Below, one piece after another: positions 45,130-56,222 of a stretch of DNA of 64,000 nt. Numbering within the stretch: the first letter of the stretch is position 1; every line of letters starts with the position of its first letter. Origin of the DNA: Clarkia xantiana subsp. parviflora (lineage: Eukaryota; Streptophyta; Magnoliopsida; Myrtales; Onagraceae); assembly GCA_036873135.1 (NCBI GenBank), contig JAPTYO010000020.1, forward strand, positions 9,177,703 to 9,241,702, given 5' to 3'. Both the position numbers and the translations under genes were made by a program. The notes beneath the pieces were generated by a model, which worked only from the letters and a program-made list of their open reading frames with translations, made no database searches and was not told where the DNA came from.

Positions 45130-48100
45130 ATGGCAAGCATATATGTCATTCATGGAGGCTATGGAGCTGGAGGAGAGTCAGCAAATGCCAGAGAAGCGTA
45201 TATGGCACAGTTAGACGACCGTAAACCAAAAGAAGAGCAAGTAGAAAGAAAGAAAGAAAGAAGATGTAATACAATTTTCAAGAAGAGACATGGAGCATGT
45301 GTTACTAGACAACAAGGATGCCCTAGTCATAACAATGAAGATCACTTATATGGACATTGGAAGAATCCTGATAGACAGTGGAAGCTCACCTAACATCATT
45401 AGCAAGAAAGTGCTCAACATACTGGGAGTAAGGCCAAGTAGCATAAAACAGGTTCACTCCCCCTTGGTGGGATTTTCAGGAGAGCCAACATACCCACTGG
45501 GGGCAGTCACACTACCCTTGGGGAATGGGGATAGGCCAGAGGCAGTTAAAGATCGATGTCCCTTTCTTCATCACAGAAGAAATGGAGGAATACAATGGAG
45601 TCCTAGGTACCACTACAATCAACAAATGGGGTATGGTGCCATCAGCACTACATCAGAAAATGAAATTCCCCACAAGCCAAGGAATAGGAGAAGTAAAGGG
45701 TAACCAGAAGGTTGCAAGGAAATGTGCAAGGATCGCACTAAGTAAGAAGAGAACAACAAAAGAGGTCCTACTAATAGATGAGGACCCAAGAGAGGATCAT
45801 GGGAGACCCGCCCCCATGGAAGAATTAAAAGAAATACTCATAGAAGAGCCCGATAGGAAGGCAAAAATCGGGACCGCCTTATCTCAGGAAGAGGAAAAAC
45901 ACTTAGTAGCTTTACTAAGGGAATACAAAGATCTGTTCGCCTGGTCACCAAGCGATATGCCAGGAATATCAAAAGAAGTAATTTCACACAAGCTCAATAT
46001 AGACGTGGCAACGCGACCAATAACACAAAAGGTAAGGCCAATGGGAGGAAGCAAAAAGATAGCTATCCAGGAAGAAGTGGAAAGGCTATTGAAAGCAAAT
46101 TTCATCAAGGAGATTAGATTCCAAACATGGGTGGCAAACCCAGTACTGGTAAAGAAGGCGGGAGAAAGTTGGAGAATGTGCATCGATTATCGCGACCTAA
46201 ACAAAGCATGTCCTAAGGACTCATATCCACTCCCAAGAATAGATCAGTTAGTGGATGCAACATCAGGTCACCAACTAATTTGCTTCATGGATGCATACTC
46301 AGGATATAACCAGATAAAAATGGCCCCTGAAGACGCCCCTCACACAGCATTCTACGCTGACAGCGAGATATACCATTACACAGTGATGCCCTTCAGACTC
46401 ATAAATGCTGGAGCGACATACCAAAGAATGGTCAACAAAATCTTCGGAGACATTATAGGAAAGACAATGGAGGCATACGTGGACGACATGATCGTCAAAT
46501 CCAAAAAGAAGAAAGACCATGTGGAAAACCTTCGCTCAACGTTTGAGAGAATGAGGCAATACCAAGTCCGCCTAAACCCGAAAAAATGTGCATTTGGGGT
46601 ACAATCAGGGAAGTTTTTAGGCTTCATGGTAAGTCAACGAGGCATAGAGGTAAACCCCGAGAAACTACAAGAAATTGAAGAAATGCAATCACCTACGAAG
46701 CACAAGGAGGTTCAACGACTGAATGGGAGGTTGGCAGCTCTTAACAGATTCCTGTCCAAAATAGGAGACAAAGTATTACCCTTCTTTGAGGTACTAAGGG
46801 CAAACAAGAAGTTCGAATGGACACCAAGATGTGAAGAAGCCTTCCAACAAGTCAAACAACATCTAAAGACACTTCCACCCCTGGCAAAGCCTACGCCAGG
46901 GGAGCCCATCTACCTCTACATCTCCGTGAGCAACGTGGCAGTAAGCTCGGTACTAATAAAAGAAGAAAACACCGCACAATTGCCAGTATACTTCGTAAGT
47001 AAAACATTGGCAAAGTATGAGATCAACTACTTGCCAATAGAAAAGTACCTCTATGCACTGATTATATTAGCAAGGAAGTTGAGACCATATTTTCATGGGC
47101 ATGAGGTAACAGTCCTCACAGACCAACCATTGAAACACCTCCTCCAAAGACCAGACACATCGGGAAGATTGACTAAATAGGCAATTGAGCTAAGTGAGTT
47201 TCGTATTCACTTTGCCCCTAGAACAGCTATAAAGGGGCAGGCTCTAGCAGATTTTATTGCCGAATTCACCGGAATTAATCCAGATGAAGACTTGGGAGAA
47301 ATCAAAACTACAAGCGAGGCGAGTAGTAGTCAGGAGAAACAACCGGAAGAGTTATGGGAGATGCATACCGATGGGTCATCCAACGGGGGAGGTTCAGGTG
47401 CAGGCCTCCTATTATACCCACCAAGTAGGGATACACCTCTGCGCTATGCGATGGCACTTACCTTTAAGGCAACGAACAATGAGGCTGAATACGAAGCACT
47501 GATAACAGGCTTGAGAATAGCCAAAGGAGTAGGGGCAAAGCACCTAAGAGTTAAGTGCGATTCTCAACTAGTTGTCAATCAAGTGAAAGGAATCTACACT
47601 GCAAAGTCTGAAAACATGCAGAAATACTTACAGCAAGCCAGGGACCTAATAAAGAGCTTCCAAAGCTTCGACATTGAGTCGGTCCCAAGAGAACAAAACC
47701 AAGAGACGGACGCCTTAAGCAAACTAGCCCTAGGGGCAGAAGCAGGCAAAGAGGTTCACTTTGTAGAGCAAAGAATGCAATCAGTGATAGAACAAATGGA
47801 GACTCTAGTAATAGATGAAGGAGAAGCCTGGATGACCCCAATGCGTCAGTACATCACAGAAGGAAAACTCCCAAAGGACAAGGTAGAGGCAGTCAAGATT
47901 GAAAGGATGGCTAGAAACTATGCAGTGATGGACAATGAACTCTACAAAAAAAGGGTACTCCACACCTTTCCTCAAATACATAACATACCCAGAAATAGAG
48001 AGAGTACTTGCAGAACTCCATGAAGGAGATGCGGGGTGCCATGAAGGAGCACGATCAATAATCCGAAAGGTCTACAACCTAGGATACTATTGGCCATCAA

Positions 48101-49061
48101 TGAGCAAATAAGCAGCAGATTTGGTACAAAAATGTGATCACTGCCAAAGGTACTCCAGAAATATAACAGCCCCAGCAGCAAAGCTAAGTTCCATCTCGGG
48201 AGCCTGGCCATTCGCACAGTGGGGGATTGATCTGATAGGCCCCCTACCAAGAACAAAAGGGCAAAAAACCTGCATAATAGTAGCAATAGACTACTTCTCC
48301 AAGTGGATAGAAGCAAAGGCAATGGGAAAGACAACAGACGAGCAAATCGTTAACTTCATTCAATCTCACATTGTCTCGAGATACAGAGTCCCAAAAGCGA
48401 TAATAAGTGATAATGGCCCACAATTCAAGAGCAAGAAACTGCAATGGTACTGCGAAAGGCTGAATATAGAACACCGCTTCGCATCAGTAAAACACCCTCA
48501 GACAAACAGGCAAGTAGAGTTGGCAAATAAAATAGTGCTAGACGGTTTAAAGAAATGACTCCATGCTACCAAGGGAAGTTGGGTAGATGAGTTGGAAAAT
48601 GTTCTATGGGCAGTACGGACAACACCAAAGATAGCCACAGGAGAAACACCATTTGGCCTAGTATACGGGACCGAAGCGGTGGCACCAGCAGAAATGGCTG
48701 TATCATCACTAAGAACCACGTACTTTGAAGAGCATGAGAACAACAAAGCAAGGCTCTTAGACTTAGACCTTGTGGATGATAAAAGATGAAACTCAGAAGA
48801 AGCACAGGCACGAATGCGCCTTGTATCCGCAAGATATTACAACCGCCAAGTCAAGGAGAGGCAATTCCACATAGGAGAACTAGTGCTCAGAAGAACGAGT
48901 TCTCACACTTAGACCAAGTCAGAAAATTATCTCCAAAGTGGGAAGGGCCGTATAAGATAGCATCAGTTCCATACGCAAATGCTTACCGCCTAGAGGATGG
49001 GGATGGATATATCTCCACAAACACCTTCAGTGGGGAACACCTAAAGAAGTACTACGTCTAA
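45130..49061 (+). pseudogene. pol: G5 protease, RT, RNase H and integrase
   Basis: Begins at ATG 45130 with the end of gag (VIHGGYGAGG), then protease RILIDSGSSPNIIS (DSG intact), RT (NPVLVKKAGESWRMCID, LPRIDQLVD, AYVDDMIVKS), RNase H (HTDGSSNGGGSG, NNEAEYEALITGL, KCDSQLVVN), integrase (CDHCQRYS, GIDLIGPLP, ISDNGPQF, KWEGPYKI) to HLKKYYV and TAA at 49059. Frame breaks near 45255, 45525, 47958 (an A7 run) and 48890. Stops at 47178 (TAG, expected Trp), 48109 (TAA, expected Gln), 48556 and 48787 (TGA, expected Arg). Catalytic residues of all domains are present; the gene is decayed by point changes, not domain loss. Confidence 0.92.
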
Positions 49062-49349
49062 GAAGACAGCACAAGCAAAAGACCATATCCTTGAAGTTAT
49101 TTCAAGTCATTACATATAATTGTTTTAAGTTTTCCAAAAACAACTTTTGAGAAGGAGAACATAAGAAGTTACTCCAACTCTACAACTATCTTTGATTTCC
49201 TCCAAAGGGTGTCTTGATCCACCCAAGGCATCCCAAGTGTACATAAAGCATGAATGCTCCTAATGAAGTAGAAGTTACTCAAAAGTATCTTTCAAAGAAG
49301 GTGGTTATACAATCATTACGTTATCCTTACACAGATATGACTCCCAAGC

Positions 49350-49930
49350 CAACAACGACCTTCGACGCCCCCAAGAGCGTATCTTGAGAGTAGTTTTCAT
49401 ACTACGACCTTCGACGCCCCCAAGAGCGTATCTTGAGAGTAGTTTTCATACTACGACCTTCGACGCCCCCAAGAGCGTATCATGAGAGTAGTTTTCATAC
49501 TACGACCTTCGACGCCCCCAATAGTGTATCTTGAGAGTGGTTTCCAAAAACTACGACCTTCGACGCCCCCAAGAGCGTATCTTGAGAGTGGTTTCTAAAA
49601 ACTACGACCTTCGACGCCCCCAAGAGCGTATCTTGAGGTAGATTTCAAACTACCCGATTCGACGCACCCAAGAGCGTATCTTGAGGTAGACTTCAAACTA
49701 CCAGATTCGACGCCCACCAAGAGCGTTCTTTGGTCTAACTTGTGCCCTCCGGGACCCTATCCTGTGAAACGTTAAGTGCCCTCCGAGAGCCAGTCTCGTG
49801 AACAGTTTTCTACGCCCACCAGGAGCGTATCTTTGGTCTAACTACTGGTGCCCTCCGAGAGCCTGTCTCGTGAACATATTCGACGCCCACCAAGAGCGTA
49901 TCTTTGGTCTAGCAGTACCGTATATACCAT
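49350..49930 (+). repeat. G5 tandem array, about 49-bp unit
   Basis: About eleven units around CTACGACCTTCGACGCCCCC and AAGAGCGTATCTTGAGAGTA, regular on the left and diverging on the right (CCACCAAGAGCGTATC, GTGCCCTCCGAGAGCC). It lies between the end of pol and the 3' end of the antisense gene. 49062-49349 and 49931-50518 hold no recognised gene. Confidence 0.92.
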
Positions 49931-50628
49931 TTAAAGGGTATCAGAAGAAATCGTGGCACCATACTAAGAAGGATCCCATGAGAAAATAATTACAAAGCAA
50001 AGATTGTATGAAGAACACATAATGTTTTTTCTTGATGAAATAGCAGGTATGATGATGAAGGAAAACACAAGAGAAACGCAAAGAAAAGGAAGCACCAGAA
50101 AGGGAAGGGTCCATAACCAAAGAACTACACATAAAGGCACAAGAAGTTATCATGAAAAGGGGAGATAAACACCCTGCCATGCATGCCATAAGTAAAGACA
50201 GGAGTGTCAAACAAAGATGGCAAAACTAGGAAATGTGGAGTTTCAAACTCTAAAGACAAGTGCAACTCACCATCAGGAAGAGTAGTAAGAAGACACCACA
50301 AGAAGGAACCCTTGATAAACTCAATGAAGAAAGATGAATACAAGTTCAAGACTACCTCATAGACACTTCAGCCAAGCAACATTAATGAGAAGCAAAGTAA
50401 CAACACAACCGATAAAGACAAGCATAAAAAACCTAGAAGGCAAAAAGGTGAAGTACGACCCAAATTAAGAAGAACCTCAAGCCACAAACTTACGAAATCA
50501 CCACAAGAAATAGGTGTACTACTTCCTCATTTTGGCAATATGCCTAACAGCGATGTCAGACAAATCACCAAGCTGAGAAAAAGGAAAGTCAGGAGCAATC
50601 ATGTACATACGCTCAAGAATCGCCTTTA

Positions 50629-50878
50629 TGTTAGGATCGATTCTCTCAACACTCACTAAACGATTAAGAAGAAAGCAATAAAGAACACACAGGATTTAAC
50701 GTGGTTCGGTCAAGATCGACCTACGTCCACAAGTCTGGCGGCTGGCGTGTTATTAGATAGTCTCACAGTTACAATTTCTAAGAATGCAATGCTATACATA
50801 TAGCTACAGAGAAAAGGAACTCATAAACCCTACCGGGCCGGGTCGGCCCCCCCAAAAATCGGGATCCATAACTCAACA
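50629..50878 (-). repeat. Copia D 3' LTR
   Basis: 250 bp, TGTTAGGATCGATTCTCTC to CATAACTCAACA, followed by the reversed purine tract (minus strand AAGTGGGAGAAT). It lacks a 99-bp segment present in the partner LTR. Confidence 0.95.
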
Positions 50879-50984
50879 ATTCTCCCACTTGGATACTGAT
50901 TTAATCTTCCAAGTAAATCTTCATTCTCCAAAAGAGTCTCCTATCAACATCTCCGCCTCGCCAGCCGCCCGTCTTCTGAAACAA

Positions 50985-53900
50985 CTACAGAAGACCAACT
51001 GAGGTTTTGCACAACCTCAGTTTCCCAACATCGACACATTTTGTCAACATGTCTGCTGGATTCTTCGAACCCTCAATCTTCTCCAAACACATCTCCCCTT
51101 CTTCCACTGCCTTCCGAGTGAAATGATATCTTCTCCGGATGTGGTTTGTCCTCGAATGATGGACAGGGTTCTTCACCAACTGTATGGCACTCTGACTATC
51201 TGTGTAGAGAATCTTATCTCGCTGCTTCAAGCCCAACTCTTCTAGATAATCTGTCAGCCATATCATTTCCTTCCCAGCTTCAGCAATAGCAACATATTCA
51301 GCTTCACAAGATGAAAGGGCAACACATTTCTGAAGCTTGGACATCCAACTCACTGCAGTCCCTCCTATGGTGTAGATGTACCCAGATGTACTCTGACTAG
51401 AGTCCACATCTCCACTGAGATCAGCATCCACAAAACCCTGCAGTATCACCTTGCCATTGCTATAGCAGAGTGATGTCTTGGACGTACCTCTCAAGTATCT
51501 CAGAAGCCACTTCACGGCTTCCCAGTGCTCTTTCCCTGGATTGGACAAGAATCTACTGACAACCCCCACTGCATGTGCTATGTCAGGTCTTGTACAGACC
51601 ATAGCATACATCAAGCTCCCAATTGCAGATGCATATGGAACAAGTGCCATCTGCTCTCGCTCCTCCTCTGTCTTGGGTGACTGCTCCTTTGACAGTTTCT
51701 TGTGATTAGCCAATGGAGTAGTCTTGGGTTTAGCGTCACTCACCCTGAACCTGTTCAGCACCTTCTCAATGTACCTTTCTTGGGATAGATTTAGAGTGCC
51801 TGCTGTCCTGTCTCGAGAAATCCTCATCCCAAGAATCTGCTTTGCTGCACCTAAATCCTTCATCTCAAATTCTGATGACAGACTTGTCTTCAGATCATCG
51901 ATATCCCTCATGTTTGCTCCTGCAATCAACATATCATCCACATACAAGAGCAAGAAAACAAAAGAATCAGTATACTTCTTAAAGTAACAACAGTTATCCT
52001 TTTCACTCCTATGGAACCCGCTCTTGCGCATGAAGGAGTCAAACTTCTTGTACCACTGCCTATGTGCTTGCTTCAACCCGTATAAGCTCCTGCTGAGCTT
52101 ACATACCATGTGTTCCTTGCCTGGAACGACAAATCCTTCTGGTTGATGCATATATATCTCCTTATCAAGATCTCCATGTAAAAACGCTGTTTTCACATCC
52201 ATCTGTTCAAGGTGCAAGTTTTCTGATGCAACAATACTCAGTAACATCCGAATAGAGGTTAGCTTTACAACAGGAGAAAATATTTCAGCATAATCAATGT
52301 CTTTCCTTTGTAAGTAACCTTTAACCACTAACCTTGCCTTGAACCTTTTCTTGCCATCGGCTTCAGTCTTTACTCTGAACACCCACTTGTTCAGTAAAGC
52401 TCTCTTTCCAGCAGGCAACTGTGTCAACACCCATGTGTTGTTCTTCTCAAGTGAGCTCATCTCGTCATCCATAGCTTGCTCCCACTTGATGGAATCATCC
52501 ATTTGTAGAGCCTCTTCAAAGGACTCGGGCTCCCCTTCATCAGTCAACAACAGGTAATGTAACGAGGGTGAATACCTGTCTGGTGGCCTGATGGTCCTGG
52601 ATGATCTCCTCAGTACCTGCTCAGGTGTTACTGGATCCACTTCTGGATCTGTCTCTTGCTCATCCTCTGGTTCTTCATCGTCAGTGTCTGGAGTTGATTG
52701 AGTTTCTCCTGTCTCCAGCTCAACCTCAACTCCCACTTGCTCTGGAGTCCCTGGGACCTTCTGATCTTTGTCTTTGTACAAGACGTCTTCATCAAAGGTC
52801 ACATCACAGTGTCTCAGGATCTTTCTGTTCTTCTCATCCCAAAACCTGTAACCAAACTTGTCAGAACCATAACCTATGAAGTAGCACTTCACTGCCTTCG
52901 CATCAAGCTTGTCTCTCTTCTCTGGATCAACATGAACATAAGCAGTGCACCCAAAAGTTCTCAGGTGGGAATACCTGAGTTCTTTTCCCGTCCATACCTC
53001 TTCAGGAATCTTGAACCCCAAGGGAACTGAAGGTCCCCTGTTGATCAAGTAAGCAGCTGTGTTAACAGCATCTGCCTAAAACATCTTGAGCAGTCCACAA
53101 TGGATTCTCATGCTCCGTGCACGCTCATTCAATGTCCTGTTCATCCTCTCAGCGACGCCATTCTGTCTTGCCTTGCCAGGAACTGTCCTCATCAGTCTGA
53201 TTCCCTCAGCTACACAGAATGCTATGAACTCTGACTTTTCATACTCTCCTCCGTTGTCAGATCTCAGACACTTGATCTTCAACCCAATCTGATTCTCAAC
53301 TTCAGCTTTCCACTTCTTAAAGGTAGCAAACACATCTGACTTACGCTTCAAGTAATAGACCCATACCTTTCTGCTGAAATCATCAATGAAGGTAACATAG
53401 AACCTGGATCCGCCAAGTGATGAAACTGGAGCTGGTCCCCAAACATCTGTATGTACCAATTCCAGTCGTTCCTTCTTTGGCTCCCTTGGGGTCTTCGTGA
53501 AACTAACTCGTTTCTGCTTCCCCATAACACAGCTTTCACAGAGTCCCATGTCAACATGTTTCAGACCCTCTAAAACTCCTTTCTCCACCAGCATCTTCAT
53601 TCCTTTAACACTCATGTGTCCAAGTCTGTTATGCCACAGACATGAACTGGATGAACTTTCCTGAATAGCAGCTGTATTTATACACCCTTCAGTGGTGTAT
53701 AAGGTTCCAGATTTGAGGCCCCGTGCTACAACCATAGCACCCTTCTTAATCTTCCATGAACCTTTCCCAAACTCTGCTGCATATCCTGTGCTATCCAACT
53801 GACCTACCGAGATCAGATTCTTCTTGAGACCAGGAATATATCTGACATCTTCCAATGTCCACTGATTTCCTGCTGGAGTGTGAATGCAGACATTCCCCTT

Positions 53901-54869
53901 TCCTTCAATCTCCAAAGCTTTGTTGTCAGCAAGATACACCTTTCCAAACTTTCCAGACTTGAAATTTTGGAACAACTCCTTGCTTGGAGACGAATGGAAT
54001 GATGCTCCGGAATCTAAAATCCAGGATTCAAGTGAACTGTTCACACTAAGGATTAGAGCATCCCCAATGTCTTCTGCTGAGTTCACAGAATCACTATCAA
54101 CGCCAGATTTGTGATTCTGCTTCTTTGGCTTTGTACAATCAGATCGAAAATGACCTTTTCCACCACAGTTCCAACATGATCCTTGTGGTTTACCCGGAGA
54201 CTTCCCTCTGTTTCTTGATTTTGAGCGTCCATGTTGATTTGGACCCTTTGATTTACTCCTCCCCTTTCTGTCAACACTGAGAGCATTTCCTGATGATGAC
54301 TCACCAATTTCTCTTTTGCGAATACTTTCGCTAAGAACAACATCTCGGATTTCATCAAACTTCAGCTTCTCAGAACCACGGGAACTACTAACTGTGGAAA
54401 CAATAGTATCCCACGACTCGGGCAGAGATGACAGCAAAATCAAAGCTTTAACCTCATCCTCAAAATTAATCTCAACAGAGCTCAATTGCGACACAATCAT
54501 ATTAAAGGCATTAATATGTTCAGCAACAGAACCACCTTCAACCATCTGTAAATTGAACAATCTGCGCATCAGATATACCTTGTTCATCGCCGATGGTTTC
54601 TCGTACATGTTTGCCAACGCTTTTAACACGCCTGCTGTCGATGTTTCCTTGATGATGTTAAATGCAACGTTCCTGGACAGACACAATCGGATCAGCCCCA
54701 GGGCTTGTCGATCCTTGAGCTTCCACTGCTGCTCCGTCATGGATTCCGGCTTCTCCCCAGACAAAGGCTCGTACAGATCCTTTTGGTACAGATAATCTTC
54801 AATCTGCATTTTCCAAAAACCGAAATCGTTTCCATCGAACTTCTCTATTCCTGCCTTCGAAATCTCCAT
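50985..54869 (-). pseudogene. gag-pol: Copia D gag-pol polyprotein, one internal stop
   Basis: 1295 codons in one frame from ATG 54869 to 50985. Order: gag (MEISKAGIEKFDGNDFGFWK, MNKVYLMRRLFNLQM), zinc knuckle CWNCGGKGHFRSDC, protease SWILDSGASFHSS, pre-integrase HNRLGHMSVKG with CESC, integrase (HTDVWGPAPV, RSDNGGEYE, NGVAERMNRT), RT (KARLVVKGYLQ, DVKTAFLHGDL, LLYVDDMLIAG), RNase H (GFVDADLSGD, CEAEYVAIAEA, YTDSQSAIQLV, HSRTNHIRRRYHF). The only break is TAG at 53076-53078, where copies of this family have Trp (KMF-W-ADAVNT). All catalytic residues appear intact. Nearest known relatives are Tnt1-type elements. Confidence 0.95.
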
Positions 54870-54896
54870 CTTCAGCGATCGTGTTGAATCTCCTTA

Positions 54897-54908
54897 GCTC
54901 TGATACCA
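54897..54908 (-). other. Copia D primer binding site
   Basis: Minus strand TGGTATCAGAGC two bases from the 5' LTR, complementary to initiator-Met tRNA. Confidence 0.95.
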
Positions 54909-54910
54909 GT

Positions 54911-55259
54911 TGTTAGGATCGATTCTCTCAACACTCACTAAACGATTAAGAAGAAAGCAATAAAGAACACACAGGATTTAACGTGGTTCGGTCAAGATCG
55001 ACCTACGTCCACAAGTCTGGCGGCTGGCGTGTTATTAGATAGTCTCACAGTTACAATTTCTGAGAATGCAATGTTATACATATAGCTACAGAGAAAAGGA
55101 ACTCATAAACCCTACCGGGCCGGGTCGGCCCCCCCAAAAATCGGGCCTGGGCTTCGCCCCGAACCCCAACCTTCGGTAGGGGGGCTACCGCCCCCTCAAA
55201 CCCCCCGTTGACCTCAGCGCCGAGGTCAAACGGCGATAATCAGGATCCATAACTCAACA
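54911..55259 (-). repeat. Copia D 5' LTR
   Basis: 349 bp, same ends as the other LTR but with an extra GC-rich segment at about 55146-55244 that contains short inverted repeats (GGGGGCTACCGCCCCC; GACCTC...GAGGTC). Confidence 0.95.
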
Positions 55260-56222
55260 CTTTAAAGAAATACGCTTAGCCACAGAGCAACGAACATCGA
55301 TAGCAGCCTGATAAGAAGAGGAAGCCTTATACTCAGCGATAGCACACCCTTTCTCCTCCACACGAAACATCTCCTCAAGGGACACCAACTCAGCAGCCCG
55401 AAGTACTTCATCGCGATAAGACTTTTGTCTTAAGGCTTCAATCTCTTCTTTAAGAAGGGCAATACGACTCTCCAAATCTCGGCGCTGCAAATCCGTGATA
55501 CGACTACGCTCCAAACAACTAACAAGCTCAGAACTAAGGGAGACAGAAGTATCCTCGTGCAACTTCTTCTCCTCAGCAAGATCAATAACAAGGGTGGACA
55601 AATTAAAAAGGTCGGCAATACCCTGCGACAAAAACAAAGGGTGAGACAGATAAAGCATGAAAAATAAATGTCCTAAAGGATAACACGGTTAAGAAAAGTT
55701 ACAGAGGCATAGCGAGCCAACACATCATGAGCCAATTCATAAACTGCCTCCGATCCTTTAGAAGGGGGCACACGATCTGCAGGAGGAATAGCAGACTGCA
55801 GAACACGAACTCCAACCTCAGGAGTTTGTAAAGAAGATTGATTGTCAAAACGAGCCCCACGCCCATAATAATGCGCCCACTCAGACCCAACAATTCCATC
55901 AACAGGAGGACGAGACAGCTCATTTCGACTCAGAAGCGGAAGACGAAGTCTACCTACAACAAGATACAGGGTAAACACCAATATATACTAAGGAAACTCA
56001 GACATTCCAGGACTTACCAAACAAGGGTGAAGGAAAAGATGGCTCCCGGACCCTCGATTGGGGGGCATCAATATAGAAAGAAGATGGTACCCTAACATCA
56101 CCACCGCCCTTACCTCCAATTGGAGGACACCTCCCCGCACCACAAAAAACCGATCTTTTTACAATCGAAGGTCCGGTCCCGGAGTTAACTACCCCCACCC
56201 GTACTGGCCTCTTACTCCTCAT

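Larger units (their letters stand above)
50629..55259 (-). mobile_element. Copia D, young Tnt1/Tork-like copia element
   Basis: 4631 bp on the minus strand with target duplication CTTTA (50624-50628 and 55260-55264), initiator-Met primer site, purine tract and one long polyprotein frame. The LTRs differ at about two positions over 250 bp, plus one 99-bp gap, so insertion is recent. It interrupts the last exon of the G5 antisense gene in the same orientation as that gene. Confidence 0.96.
50519..56222 (-). pseudogene. Antisense gene of G5, open but split by copia D
   Basis: ATG at 56222 (a stop lies two codons upstream). Exons: 56222-56018, 55953-55685, 55622-55265, then 50628-50519 beyond copia D, ending TAG at 50519. 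Introns are 64 bp (donor GTAAGT, acceptor TTGTTGTAG) and 62 bp (acceptor TTTTTGTCGCAG). All joins keep frame, and removing copia D with one CTTTA copy keeps it too, giving 313 codons with no stop or shift. Blocks: VLQSAIPPADRVPP before intron 2, an acidic/basic coiled-coil-like exon 3, and APDFPFSQLG near the end, matching EFPFSQ in G1. Function unknown. Exon joins are inferred from consensus and frame. Confidence 0.78.

Noticed and set aside
4395..55264. Same target duplication CTTTA for copia A and copia D as a sign of site preference
   Set aside because: Only two cases with a 5-bp AT-rich sequence; coincidence cannot be excluded and the elements are of different families.
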